Positions 1-22,887 of a stretch of DNA of 64,000 nt are shown one piece after another (the first letter of the stretch is position 1; each line of letters begins with the position of its first letter). Made by a program: the position numbers and the translations under genes. This stretch comes from Rapana venosa. Lineage: Eukaryota; Mollusca; Gastropoda; Neogastropoda; Muricidae. Where the stretch lies: the NCBI GenBank assembly GCA_028751875.1, contig CM054138.1, forward strand, positions 39,822,116 through 39,886,115. The letters are read 5' to 3'. Below the pieces are notes generated by a model. That model saw only the letters and a program-made list of their open reading frames with translations, was not told the origin of the DNA and searched no databases.

Positions 1-80
1 GTGTTTTTGATGTGTGTTTTTGATGGTTGTGTTATTATGTGTGTTTTTGATGGTTGTGTTATGTGTGTTTTTGATGGTTG
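1..80 (+). repeat. GT-rich minisatellite next to an acceptor
   Basis: About four copies of a 22-28 bp unit containing tgtgtttttgatggttg run from the window edge to a few bases before the acceptor at 88. The array continues leftward out of the window. Confidence 0.8.
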
Positions 81-88
81 GTGTGCAG

Positions 89-9542
<9,454 letters not shown>

Positions 9543-12500
9543 ATTCTAGGAAAGTGTCTCACTCCAGTTGGGTACAGTGAACCAGTGATGTGGCTGTGCT
9601 CAGTGTCAAAATGAGGACACAAGACAGCAAAGTCTTTGTGATGTGAGAGCTGCATAACATGATAGACTCTTTGTCTTTGAAATGAACTGCACCGAAACTG
9701 GTGCAAGTATTGATTCAGGCCCACTGATGATAATGGCAGCTGTTGAGTTAATCAATGCCAGTGAACTTCATCATCGTCTATAAAAATGATATCATGGTAT
9801 GTGGATCTTGAAACTGCTGTCTGTTGTGATTCACAAACTGTGTGATGTTTGACCAGGTGTCTGTGCTAGTGCTACTTCTCCCTCTTGTGAAATTGCCTTT
9901 TTTGTACTTCACAAAATGCCAAGAAAAGGTCTTTGATTTACACAACAAACATAACCCCCAAAAAAGTCAGCGAAGAGAAGGGAAAGAAAAGGAGGAGGCA
10001 AATCAGCTGTGGGGGAAGATGACAGCCCTGTTCAGGTGTCGGAAAGGGGCAGACAGCAGCTTCAGCAAGTTCTTTCACCGCACTAATACTTTCTTTGGCC
10101 AGGTGGGGTTGTTTCTTTAATAAGAAGTGGAACATGGATGCAAACATTCGTCACAGTTTTCTGTTCTTTGTTAATGTGTTAAATGATGAAAAGAAAAGCT
10201 TGGTTGGGACTGGAGTGATGAGAACAGAACGAACAACGTGGGATGCTGAGGAAACCGCGTTCTGTTGGGACTGGCTGCCTTAGGAAGAAACATCCTCTCC
10301 TTGGGCTGGGAGCGTAGTAACCACTTGACCAATGAAAGACCGCGCGTACGCAATGTTCAGTGTCATGCCTTTCCCACCCCTGACGTTGGTTGTTGCCGCA
10401 CAGAACGCAGAGGATGGGAGTTTGAAACCCATGCTCATGATCTCATTTGTGTGTACACCACCTTCAAATATTTCTCATGGAACCAAATAATATCAAGACT
10501 TATGTCGTGTTAACATTGAACATTAGTAACTAATACAGAATTGTTGTGTTACTGTTAGAGATGAAATCTCGGTGACTGCTAAGTGGAATTGGGGATACAG
10601 ACATTCCAGGTGTTGCTACTGTAGGGAATCTGCTGGTTACCAAGAGCTTGCAGTGCCAGCTGTGGGTCTTCAGTATGGGGCCTGCCTCCAACGTGGTGTT
10701 CTCTGTTGGATCGGGGCTGGTTGGGGCAGTCATCATCATTATTATCTTCTTTTTCCAAAGAAATAGAAACACGTTTCAACAAACTGTGCTGGACTGACAT
10801 GTGCGGAAGAAAAGTATGACTGGATATATGGAGCTTTGTTTCAGGATGAGTGTTTTGAAATCAAACTTCTTCATTGGATGAAATTAGCCTTTGTTAAAAA
10901 ATTTTTTAAATCAGAATGGCTTGTATTACTGAACATTTTTAGGGATATGGTTTCTGTCTGCGCATGAAGTGAAGTTGCCAAAGAGTGTGGTGAGAATGAG
11001 CTTCACTCCAGAGAAAACCAAAATGCTGACTGTCAATGAAATTACTTAAACATGGCTGACAACAGTCTTTTGACCACATTTTGTTTGTTTATTTTGACAA
11101 GTCAGTGGTCGAATCACACAGATTTTGCTCATTACATTTGCAGATCATGATTTTACATAATGAAAACAATGGATATTCCTGCAGTCATTTGAGGAGTTAT
11201 GCCTATCTGATGTCTTGAAAGTGTTGCAAACCCATGCTCTGTGCAGATGCTATTTATTCATCTTCCTGTGACAAAAACTTCATTCTGTCACTACTATGCC
11301 TGATAATGTTGTGGCTGGCCATGGAAAGGGAAGATGTAGTTGGGCATTGTGTCTGTTGCTAGAGATTGTGTTGTCTGCTGTATACAAAATCATTGGGAGC
11401 ACATGTTAAACACAGCAGACATCTTTATCAGGCCAGAGTTCTGTAAACTGAAGAAGAAAGACATTCAGATTTTTTTTAGGCATCTAATACTTCTATGGAC
11501 AAGATTAAACCCAGACACACTTGTTTGTGTGGAGATCAGAAAAGCAGCTGTCACAGAATCAGTGGCTCCAAGTCTGATCTTCTTTACCTTGATCTTTTGG
11601 CTCAATTTTTATCACAATTTCCACAGTGTAAGTATTTTCATGTGCCCATAATGTGGTCAACTGTAATTTTAACTGACTTGGAAAAGGAATTACAGATGGA
11701 GAAGCAGGATTGGGTTCAGACCAAAGCAGGCCTGCACACCATCCCCAACGTCAGAATGCAGCTACCTTAATGTTGGGTGAAAAGGGTCGCTCTCCAAAAT
11801 CTCGCCTCCGAGCTCTAGCCGAGGAGTTTGTGGGGAGAAGAAGACAAGCCAGAAAACAGAGGTCCTCGCAAAGCGTGGTGTGGCGATGTCACTCCTTCAC
11901 TCTGACATTGCGTATACATGTAGGAACTTGCTTGGACAGTCTGTGCTGGAAGCAACATCCAGCTACAAGGTATGGGAGAAATAAGCGATGGGCTTTTCCT
12001 GCTAGCGTTTTCTAACCTGGCTCTGGCTGCCAACTTCTCTCCAGCAAAATCTCAAAAGCACTTCATTTTAATCAAGAATGTTATGTGTTGTCTTTTTTAA
12101 CAGTTTTCCTTTTGGGGGGGGGGCTCTATTTTTTTTTAGGAGGGGGGGAGGGCTGTGATTTTGAAGTTTTACTATTGAAAACGAAGAGGACACGGCTGTA
12201 GAGCAGTGCAGGACTTAATCAGTCAGGACACACACAAAAGCCATCACTGCTGGAAGCACTTCCACTTTTTTGTGTAACGCCATCTTCTACCTCCCCAGCC
12301 TGAAATCTGTTTTTATAAAAAAAAAGGTGTGCCAATAAAAATATGTGTGTAGTAGCTGTTGGTTTGTTTTTTTAATAAGGTATAGAGAACAAATTGGAAA
12401 CTGTCATCACCAACTGAGCATTCATTATTATGGATCAGAAAAGGTACTGAGCAAAAGTGGAGGAAAGCAAAGACTTCAGGTAGTGTTCCATTTGTAGACA

Positions 12501-14274
12501 TCTTAGCAACTGTTACTCTCTCACTGAAGCTGGCCACGCCATTATTTTTGTAAGACTGGGTGTGTGACGTGATATAGGTCTCTCTCTTCTCTATCTATAA
12601 GTGAAACCAAAATTTACATTTATAGGACATCTGTTGCTTGGTTCTCTCTCTAATAAAATGAAAACAAACTAACATAGCCCCTGTTGTCAAGATGGAGGTT
12701 TTGCTACTAGTGCTAACCTATGGTCAGTCCTAATGGTGTAATAGACATGCTTGTTAGTCGGTGGAAATGCTTGTTTGTTGTTACATGCGATTCAGCGTTC
12801 TGTTCAACTGTTTCATGTTTGAATTTAAGTATGTTCAGTTTTACTTTTAGATATAATTAATTTCATAAATTATATGAAATGGAATTTAGAGAGGGAAAAA
12901 AATGTGAGCTGTAGAAGATATACTGAAGCTGAAAATGAAGGTAAAATCACCCTGTCACAAACTGATACCCTGGACTATTCAAGTGCTACATATCCATACT
13001 CATATTGAATGTGGGTGGTCAAATTCTTACTATCAAATTTGTCTCATCAAATTTTTATGTGGATTTTTCTTTTTACCCTGTGGTGGTATATTTACTTCTG
13101 GCCTTTTCTTTCTTTTTGAAAAATTGTCATCCTGGCTACATTGTTTTTCCTGTCATTTGAGAACTTTCATGTTTGCTCTGTTAAAGTTTGTGATACAAAA
13201 AGTCTCGTCGAAAAAGAATATCACCTTGTTGGAAAAGTCCTTTTCTGTGATAAGCGTATTTTCAGTCTTTTCTTAGCTGTTGAAGACTGTTAAAGGCTTT
13301 TGACAGAAACATATTTTTCAAGTTGAGCTGAACAGTGTTGAGCATCGGAACTACTTTTATTTTAGAAATGGAGATTAAATTGTAGTTGTTGTGTGTGTCG
13401 TGATACAGCAGATGTTAAGAAATACACTTTTTACTGTGACATGTGGATGTTTGCTAGCTGCACAGCTGTGGGTTTTGAGAACAGTGGAGACTGCAGCCGG
13501 TAATAGGAGGGAGTGAAGAGTAAAGGGGAAAGGAAAGTCAAGTATTCCATGCAGTGCTGCACAACACCTGATACAGGTATGGTGGGGTCCAGCTGTATTC
13601 CCTGTGACTGTGTCTTCTCTTTTGTGATGCATATTTATATCTGTGATGTCTTGGGGGGAGGGGGATTCTTCCCCCCTACCTCTTTGTGCTTTCTCTTCTC
13701 CCCTCCCCTCTGACCCCCTTTTAACTGTTCATCACCCTCCCTCCCTCCCTCCCTCTCTCTCTCCCCCATGAAGCAAACTGGAAGGCCATTTTATTGACAT
13801 TTCATGTTCACTGTGGCAGCATGTGTATTTTTATGACACGGTCTTTATAAAGAAAGATATTTTCATGTGAAGGGAAGAAAACTACATGTGATTTAGACTT
13901 TGTTTTACTAAGTGTCTTATTTAGAGTCAGTGTAGGAAGTGTTGGACACAAGTGGCACACTGGGAGGGAGGGTATGCATGGTTTGACAGATGACGGCTCA
14001 TGGACTACTTGTGAACTGATGGTGATAGGCCTGCACAATGTCACAGAGAACTGTGTGGGTTTGTTTCCCCCCTCCCCCCTCCAATTAGTGAAGCGTGCGT
14101 AGCATGGCTGGCTTTTCAAGAAGGCGCAATAGATGTTTCAGATCACGTTTGACTTACAAGCTATGTTATAAAGATTTTGATATATCTGATGTTCAATAAT
14201 TACATGTTTTGTTATTGAATGCTTGTGCCCGAAAGCAAGTAATTTCCCGCCTCTATTCTATATGTTTGCATGTT

Positions 14275-14309
<35 letters not shown>

Positions 14310-14490
14310 TAGGCTACCAAGAGTCGAAGCTCAAAATATCAACAGTCTAGTGTAATAATAGGATCTCCATTCCCTAAAATCATAAAGTACTTGCAATGAA
14401 ACGATCTGTTTTTTCTTTGTCCTGAATGTACTGCTTCACAGGGGTATGCCCTTTTTTAAGGAAAGTCAATAAAACTGACCCAACTGCAGT
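9543..14490 (+). other. Probable long 3' UTR / downstream flank of the MSK gene
   Basis: No coding similarity or recognised mobile element. Canonical AATAAA signals are at 12334, 12652 and 14468 (caataaaactgacc); any could end the transcript. Poly-G/T runs lie near 12113-12150, CCCT-rich DNA near 13735-13770, and a (GT)n run near 14279-14305. Extent of the UTR is an inference. Confidence 0.45.
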
Positions 14491-17400
14491 CATATGAATG
14501 TGATGATAATTATACGACTGTTCAGAGCTGGTCATGACACAGCTGAATTATACCGATTTATTGTGAATATTTGTTATGCTCTGGTTTTGTGGGCCACGGG
14601 GATAAGGGCATTGACACACTGCTGGTGTCAGTTATGCAGACAGGTGTGCGCATGTGTTGGTGAATGGACAGCTGTAAGGGCATTGATTTTGTGTGTGTGT
14701 GTGTGTGTGTGACATTTGCAGATATATGGGCATATCTGTGTGTGAATATTTCTTTTAGGAGTCTGGTTCTGCAGATGCAGATTTCATATATGCACAGCTG
14801 CGTGCAGAAAAATTACAGTCAGTGTAGTAGTGAATAGCAATACAAGTGAACTGAATGTGTGTGATTGTGTTCGTCCAGGTACTAGGTTTGCCTGTTGGCA
14901 CTGAGATTTACTAAGAGATGCCACTTGCAAATCACAGTTACCAGTGCATGTTACCAGCAATAAGAAAAACGCCAACCAAAAAAACCCCAAAACTGAAACC
15001 ACTTCTCAGGTCTGAAATAATAAGTGACACATTTTCTACCCCAGCCAAGCACAGTTATCGTATAACTATAGAGTGACTACTGCCAAGGCACTGACTGGTC
15101 GTAGAGTAAAACAGGACCTCCAGAATCTAGGATGAGGAGTGAGACAGAAGGCTGATGCAGTGGTTGGGGAGGCAGGAAGATTTCAATGCCAGTGCTGAGT
15201 TAGTGGACTGACCATTGCTCATGAGAGAAAGGGAGGAAAGAGAGGGATGTCAGCAGAAAGTGTGGCAGCAGTGCATTGCTGGTTGCCAGCTTGCTAGGTA
15301 GACAGAGCCAGTCAGTGGACTCCTAGCTTCCAGCCAATAAGTGTTCATGGTGGAGTTTTTTTTGTTTGTTTGTTGTTTTTTTTTTTTTGCTGCCTCATCT
15401 TCTGTGACGTCCCCCGTCCTGCTGTTCCCATGCCGCTCATTCCAATCTCCCCGCCACAACCATACCCAGATTTGTTATGTCTCATCCCAAGCATCGGAGG
15501 TCCACAGGGAGCCAATCACCATCAGGCCGCCGTGGGGCCACCAGCCAGAGGGGCCCTGCACTGCTGCTGGGTCACTTTGGCGGTGTTCAGTGGTGCCTGT
15601 TCTGAGCTAACATACGCAAGACACCACCTACTAAGCCCCCTACTAACGACAGTATTAGCTCAGTCGCGGAGCCAGACTGAGTGAGTTGCCCACCCGAGGT
15701 GGCAACCACCACAACGTCCCTCCAACGACTGTCCACCGCGAACCTCCAACCCCAAAGGCTTTGACACAAATTCACCACAGGCACAGAAGTGTTTGGGCAA
15801 ACCGAATCTGAGGTCACCATGAGACCAGAGAAACTGGGACCACCGAATCAGAGGCAATTTTTTTAAATTGCATGATGATCAATGAGGATGACGTAAGTAT
15901 GCTGCTGTGGAAGTGCATATGCTTTGAGACTACTTGACAGGGTTGTACTCTACGCTTACTATCATAATATATCCCGGTGTCAACCGGGCCCGAGAGATAC
16001 AGACACCTGCAGTGTTGGTCAGGTAATTTGAGCAACACTCTCAAACTCGCATCCGTTAAGTGGGTGAAGCTCAACTGTGTGGTCCCAGTCTTCCCAGTTT
16101 TTTGGGGTGGGTTGGGTTTTTCCCCCTAAACTTGTACAAGAGAAGAAACTAGTAGAAACCAGGTCTAGCGGAATATTTGAGGATAGATTTAATTAATATT
16201 AGATATTCTGTGTTGTTCTTGTTATGTCTGAAAATAAAGAGTGTATGCACAGATAGTCTGGTGTGTGCGCATGATAGTGACTGGCTGGAATGAGAGACTG
16301 TACTAAAAGTAAAGTAGTGGACACTACTATAGGCAAGGAGGGCAGTGAGATTGATTTTGAAGAAAATGAGCACAGAAATTTTTTTTTTTTTAAAGAAGAG
16401 AGCAACATGAACTGTGCCACTTGCATGTTATGAAAGAAAAGTGCCAATTTTCTGACTAGAAGGAAAAGTGCCAATTACATGAAGAATTATATAGCAATGT
16501 TTGTCTTGACGAGTGTGTGTGCTCATGTAGGGAGTATTTGACACATTTCGCTCCTTGTCATTCATTCTCCTCAAGTTTTTGTTGTCACTTGCTGTTCCTT
16601 TGTTCTCGATATTTTGATATGAAAAAATATTTCACAATATTGTTTGGGCATATCATTGAAGTATGGAGCCATCACAGCAAAAACAAAAAAAAGTGATTGA
16701 CTTGTAAAGAAAGATTTTCAGTCTTTTAAATTTTTAAAATACATATTGTTTTTCATTCTTTCATAATTTCGATGATTCAGACTTGTTCCTTCTGTCATGA
16801 ATTCATTTCTTTCTTTATCCCCCCTTGTTATCATGATGTGTTGAAACAGATGTTTAAATCGTCATTGATTCGTCATTTTCCATTGCTAAGCTCATGGTAC
16901 ACTTACTTCATTTTGATTGTGTGTGGCATATGTGTTTCATCCCAAAAAGTTGGTGACAGAATCATATTGACACTGCACTCTGTGTCTCTCTCCCAGTGAT
17001 GGCCAGTATGTGGGAATGCACTTTTGTATCACTGGTTTTTTGGTGGTTGTTTTTTTTATAAATTAAACGGAGAAAAACAAAACTTCAAATTAGATAGATG
17101 TTGCAATGAAATAGACTATTTGAATATCAATTATTTTTATATTGGAAGAGGGTGGAAATGGAATTGCAGTATCAATTGCGGTAGTGATTTACTTTAGCAG
17201 CGGGGCTCGTTCGTGAACTCTTTGTCAACTGAAGATAAATATGTGGGTGATTTCTGTCTGTAAGTCTGTCATGAATTTCACTTCCCAGAATTTGGATTAT
17301 GAAACAAAACATTTCACTTGTCTGTCATGAATTTCTTTTCCCAGAATTTGGATTATGAAACAAAACATTTCACTTGCCTCAAGTTTTTGTATGAAGCCAG

Positions 17401-18030
17401 ACATGCGGATTCATGTTGGTCCTCTAGACTGGAGACTGTCGGTCGTGAATGAATGGCCAACAGCTAAGTTGCTGTAACACAACATTTATACCTCAGCTAA
17501 TAATCCTTGTCCACCTGAGTTGTCCTCTAGAACTGTTCATAGGCCAGGCCCTGCTACTACAGTAAAACTTTATCGAAACTGCACACCTAAGAATGCTATA
17601 TGATGTATGCATTGGCTCTGTGTGTGTGTGTGTGTGTGTGTGACAGAGAGAGAGAGGAGAGAGAGAGAGCATGCTATCTTTCTCAGAGTATAATCATGAA
17701 TGAGATTGAGTGGTGGGAGACAGGTATAGGGCTCAGAACCACGTTTTCATGTGATAATCACCTCACTGCTCATTATATTCCTCTCCCTCATTGTTTGCAT
17801 GTTGACTCTGGAAGTGAATAATAGACCGATGTATGTTCATCATAAGTATGATATATCGACAATGGTGACAAATGCACGAATAAATGTATATACACATCTG
17901 GAGGCCTTGACTGACATGATTCCATTTGTGAGTTAGAATCAATAAAGTCCTTTGATGAAAAATCTTGGTATTTGCGTGTATATATTTGCGAGAGTGCACA
18001 TGGTTGCGTATATGTGTATGCAAGTGTTTT
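14491..18030. other. Intergenic DNA, few features
   Basis: No gene recognised. It includes a GC-richer island at about 15400-15860, a 57-bp direct duplication at 17267-17380, (GT)n(GA)n at 17618-17670 and another AATAAA at 17941 (caataaagtcctttg). Otherwise AT-rich. Confidence 0.6.
17267..17380 (+). repeat. 57-bp direct duplication
   Basis: ctgtcatgaatttc, ttcccagaatttggatta and tgaaacaaaacatttcactt occur twice in tandem with two to three substitutions. Confidence 0.9.
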
Positions 18031-18034
18031 ATTC

Positions 18035-18250
18035 TATTTATTTTTTATTCTATTCTCTTATTTCGAGGATAATGGAATTAGCACTCGTGCTTTTTTTCAT
18101 CCAATCCCCGTGTGTATGCAGTTACTTTTGTAAATGTTTTCATCTGTTCCCACCAGCACACAATGGCCTACTCTTCTGAAAAGCGGAACGGGTTTTAACA
18201 TGTACGCAAGATGTTCTGCATGTATTCACACAAGAGATCTCAGTTTATAG
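18035..18250 (-). mobile_element. SINE family A fragment
   Basis: Contains ttatttcgaggataatgg, catccaatccccgtgtgt, cacaatggcctactcttc and acgcaagatgttctgcat in the antisense order of the 36334-36689 copy. The head is missing. Confidence 0.85.
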
Positions 18251-18261
18251 TGTACATATGT

Positions 18262-18515
18262 GTGTTTATTTATTTATTTACTTATTCATTTATTCTTTTA
18301 TTTCGAGGATAATGGAAAAAACACTCGTGTGCTTTTTTACATCCAGCCACCGTGTGTATGCAGTTTTGTAAATTTTGTCATCCATTCCCACCAGCACACA
18401 ATGGCCTACTCTTCTGAAAAGCAGAACCAGATTTAACGTGTGCGCAAGATTACTGCTTGCATTTGCACACAGGACCTCGGTTTATAGTCTCATTTGAAGG
18501 ACTTTTAGGGGGAGT
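18262..18515 (-). mobile_element. SINE family A fragment (second adjacent copy)
   Basis: Same order of landmarks as the copy just upstream, in the same orientation, ending near gacttttagggggagtg. Two head-to-tail truncated copies suggest local duplication or nested insertion. Confidence 0.85.
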
Positions 18516-19264
18516 GAGTGTGTGTGTGTGTGTGCATGTGTGTATATGCGTATACGAGTAAGTGTATGCAAGTGCATATGCATGTTTATGAATATGTGTA
18601 TATTACACGCATGTGTTTGAACAAAGTCACTGCTCACTGTGAACTATTTGAACATGATGATATTGACCTGATCCTGTGGGTGAAGTAACTGGCAAGATCT
18701 TCACAGTTTGATGGATAGTGATTTTTTAATTTTAATCTCAGGTCAGGTATTGTGTAGGCTAGTCGGTGCTTTAATCCCGATGTTTAATGCATATATACTG
18801 AAAGTTATTGCATGTTAAAGACAAAAGTAATTCAGGTCAATGTTTTTGGGGCAGATTGCGGAGAATCTTGAAAAGAAATTTTGCACGTTCCATTACTGAG
18901 AAAGAAAAAGAGCTGAAAAGTAAAAGATTCTGTCTTTGGTGACTGTGAACCCATCCCTTGTCCCTTAAACATCTTCATGAAAAGTAAGGTGACAAGCTGC
19001 TACGGTATTGTAGTTAGCTTCATAGATTTCTGGCTGGCCAGTTGTGAGGTTTAATGCCAATGCAAGTAAGGTGGGTGTTTAGGTGGGTTTTTTGTTTTTT
19101 GTTACTTTTCCTACTCCTACCTAACCTGGCTGGTGTTGAGGAAATTCAAGGTCAGTCTGCAGCATCTACTTACTGGTAAAAGTTTTGCTCAAAGTACATG
19201 ACCAATATTACAGGTGTCTGTATCACTCAGGTCTGGTTGACTGATGCAGTCATAAGTTGTGATA
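18516..19264. other. Intergenic DNA, nothing recognised
   Basis: AT-rich with a GT-rich start (18518-18610). No open frame of note. Confidence 0.6.
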
Positions 19265-21720
19265 GGAGGCCCTTTGTATCCTATGAATACTGTCATCTAC
19301 TTTGTAGCCTGTGAATACTGTCATCTACTTTGTAGCCTGTGAATAGTCACCTACTTTGTATCATATGAATACGTGTGAATAGTCACCTACTTTGTATCCT
19401 ATGAATAGTCATCTACTTGGTATCTATGAATATAGTTACCTAGGTACCTAGTATCCTATGAATACAGTCACCTACTTTGTATCCTATAAATACAGTCACC
19501 TACTTTGTATCCTATGAAAACAGTCACTACTTTGTATCCTATGGAACAGTCATTTACTTGGCATCCTATAAATACAGTCACCATCCTATAAATACAGTCA
19601 CCATCCTATAAATACAGTCACCATCCTATAAATACAGTCACCATCCTATAAATACAGTCACCATCCTATTAATAGTCACCATCCCATAAATACAGCCACC
19701 TTTGTATCCTATAAATACAGTCACCTCCTTTGTATCCTATAAAAACAGTCACCATCCTATAAATTCAGTCACCTACGTTGTATCCTATAAATACAGTCAT
19801 CTACTTTGTATCATGTGAATACAGTAACCTACTTTCTATCATATGAATACAGTTGCCATCCTATAAATACAGTCCCCATCCTATAAATACAATCACCATC
19901 CTATAAATACAGTCACCTACTTTGTATCCTATAAATACAGTCACCTACTTTGTATCATATGAATACAGTCACCTACTTTGTATCCTATGAATACAGTTAC
20001 CACCCTATAAATACAGTCACTATCCTTTAAATAGTCACCTACTTTGTATCCTATAAATACGGTTACCATCCTATAAATACAGTCACTTACCTTGTATCCT
20101 ATACATACAGTCACCTACTTTGTATCCTATAAATACAGTCACCTACTTTGTATCCTATAAATACAGTCACCTATTTGTATCCTATAAATCAGTCACCTAC
20201 TTTGTATCCTATAAATACAGTTACCATCCTATAAATACAGTATACCGATCCTATAATACAGTCACCTACTTTGTATCCTATAAATACAGTCACCTACTTT
20301 GTATCCTATAATACAGTCACCATTCCTATAAATACAGTCACCTACTTTGTATCCTACGAATACAGTCACCATCCTATAAATACAGTCACCTACTTTCTAT
20401 TTATAAATACAGTCACCATACTTGTATCCTATGAATACAGACCTACTTTGTATCCTATAAATACAGTCACCATCCTATAATACAGTCACCTACTTTGTAT
20501 CCTATGAATACAGTCACTCTTTGATCCTATAATAGATACCAGTCTATACTACTACTTTGTATCTTATAAATACAGTCACCATTCTATATAATACAGTCAC
20601 TACTTTGTATCTATGAATACAGACACATCCTATAATACAGTCACCATCTATAATACAGTCACCTACTTGTTGTATCCTATGAATACAGTCACCTACTTTG
20701 TATCCTATGAATACAGTCACCATCTATAATCAGTAGCTACTTTGTATCCTATGAATACAGACCATCCTATAAATCGTCACTTTTTCCTATAATACAGTCA
20801 CCTACTTTGTATCCTATGAATAAGTCATCTACATCGTATCCTATACAGTCACCTACTTTGTATCCTATGAATACAGACCATCCTATAAATACAGTCACTA
20901 TCCTATAATACAGTCACCTACTTTGTATCCTATGAATAGTCATCTACTTTGTATCCTATAAATACAGTCACTACTTTGTATCCTATAAATACAGTCACCT
21001 ATAATAGTCCTATCCTATAATACAGTCACCTACTTTGTATCCTATAATACAGTCACCATCCTATAAATACAGTCACCTCTTTGTATCATATGAATACAGT
21101 CACCTACTTCATATCCTACAAATACAGTCACATCCTATAATAGTCACCTACTTTGTATCCTATAATACAGTCACCTACTTCGTATCCTATAATACAGTCA
21201 CATCCTATAAATACAGTACCTACTTTGTATCCTATATACGTCATCTTATAAATACAGTCACCATTTTTATAAATACAGTCACCTACTTTGTATCCTATAA
21301 ATACAGTCACCATCCTATAATACAGTCACCTATGCCATAATCAGTCACCATCCTATAAATGCAGTCATCACATCTATATCTATATACAGTCACCATCCTA
21401 TAATACAGTCACCATCCTATCAATACAGTCACCATCCTATCAATACAGTCACCATCCTATCAATACAGTCACCTACTTTGTATCATACAATAACAGTCAC
21501 CATCTTTGATACTAATGAATAGTCACCTACTTTGTATCTATAAATATAGTCACTACTTTGTATTCTATGAATAAGTCACTACTTTGTATCCTATAAATAT
21601 AGTCACCTACTTTGTATCCTATAAATACTCATCTACTTTGTATCATATATATAGAGTCACCTACTTTGTTTCTATAAATTCATCACTACTTTGTTTCAAA
21701 TAAATACAAGCCCCCTACTT
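19265..21720 (+). repeat. Satellite array A: mixed 28-bp and 20-bp units
   Basis: The long unit is ctactttg plus tatcctataaatacagtcac; the short unit is catcctataaatacagtcac (the long one without its first part). The units alternate irregularly for about 2.45 kb. Many single-base deletions occur (cctataatacag, tatctatgaatac). Each unit contains a TATA-box-like ctataaata core. Confidence 0.95.
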
Positions 21721-22887
21721 TATAACAAGAACTTGCAAATACAATCCTAATGATGACATTTGGTCAGATTTGTTACACAGTTAGATATAATTATGAATAA
21801 TGTAAAAACATTAATAGATATCACAGCTGGACAGGGCGACTGTGTAAACGAGCATTATCAACCACTGACCCACAAAAGAGGAATCTTGTCATTCAGAACA
21901 CTTATCTGATGTAAGTCCACACAATACCTCCATACAACACTGCATGGTTGTGTGAATATGCTTTCATCTTCAAATCTGAAACAGGTTTTTGGAAATTGTT
22001 ATTATTACTATTTTCGGGCCAGAATATGAAAAGGGTGGTGGCATTCTTGAGCTAGCTAGTGCTGCTTAAGTCACCATCTTAAGATGTGAACAGGACACTG
22101 CCAGCTCCTATCCCATCTCCACTGCCTGAAAATATCCACACTGACCAGTGCCCTGTGTCACAGGCCTACAAATCCCCTCCCATACCTGCAGTCCTGCCTA
22201 ACTTTCCACTCTGAGACACCAGACATGGCCCAGCCCAGTAGAGCTCCAGGTAAAACTGGGGGGACCAGTAAGGTTGCTGCAGCAGACAGTGAGCTTTGCC
22301 ATTTAGACAAGACTAACAATTTAGCACTGACAGGGAGTATTAAAAAAAGATCGTTATTCATAAAAAAATATATATATTGCTGCAAAAAGATCCCCCATTC
22401 TCTTGGATCAGGAGTGAAGTCGGTGGTCACACTGCTACGCCCCATCAATGGATTTCTTGATGAGGACACGGTCAGTGGCCACTGCCTCCTCACACTATCA
22501 TGAACTTGGTTGGCGTATGGATGACCAGCGTTATAACAGAACTATGTAGATCTTGGCATCCTCCACCAAGAGGGGCGGCAAGCTGGAGTGGTCATGAGCT
22601 GCTCTGAAGATGGAATGTGTCGGCTGAGGTCAGCGAGAAGATCTCAGGCACCACACCCCCCACTCAATATAGTGAACATGGAAGAAGATGTTCATCAACC
22701 CTTTCATCCAATGTTATTTCAATCATTTTTCACCTCATCCAACCATTCTTGCACTCAAACATTCGTTGAAATACTTGTTCATTTCTGTTTATTTATTCAT
22801 AAAAATAGTTTTAAAAATCGATGCCTGGTCTGTGATAAAAACGTTTTCCAAAGACTAAACAAAAGAAAAAACACAAACGCACACAAA
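19925..22887 (+). repeat. Segmental tandem duplication, copy A
   Basis: From tatcctataaatacagtcac at 19925 through the satellite and a unique stretch (about 21720-22887). Its end, cacacaaa at 22887, joins directly to the start of copy B. The unique portion has a 92-residue open frame (22225-22503) also found in copy B; I recognise no protein in it. Confidence 0.92.

Noticed and set aside
22225..22503. 92-residue open frame, repeated at 24977-25255
   Set aside because: It is conserved only because the segment was duplicated; no recognisable domain, promoter or splice structure.
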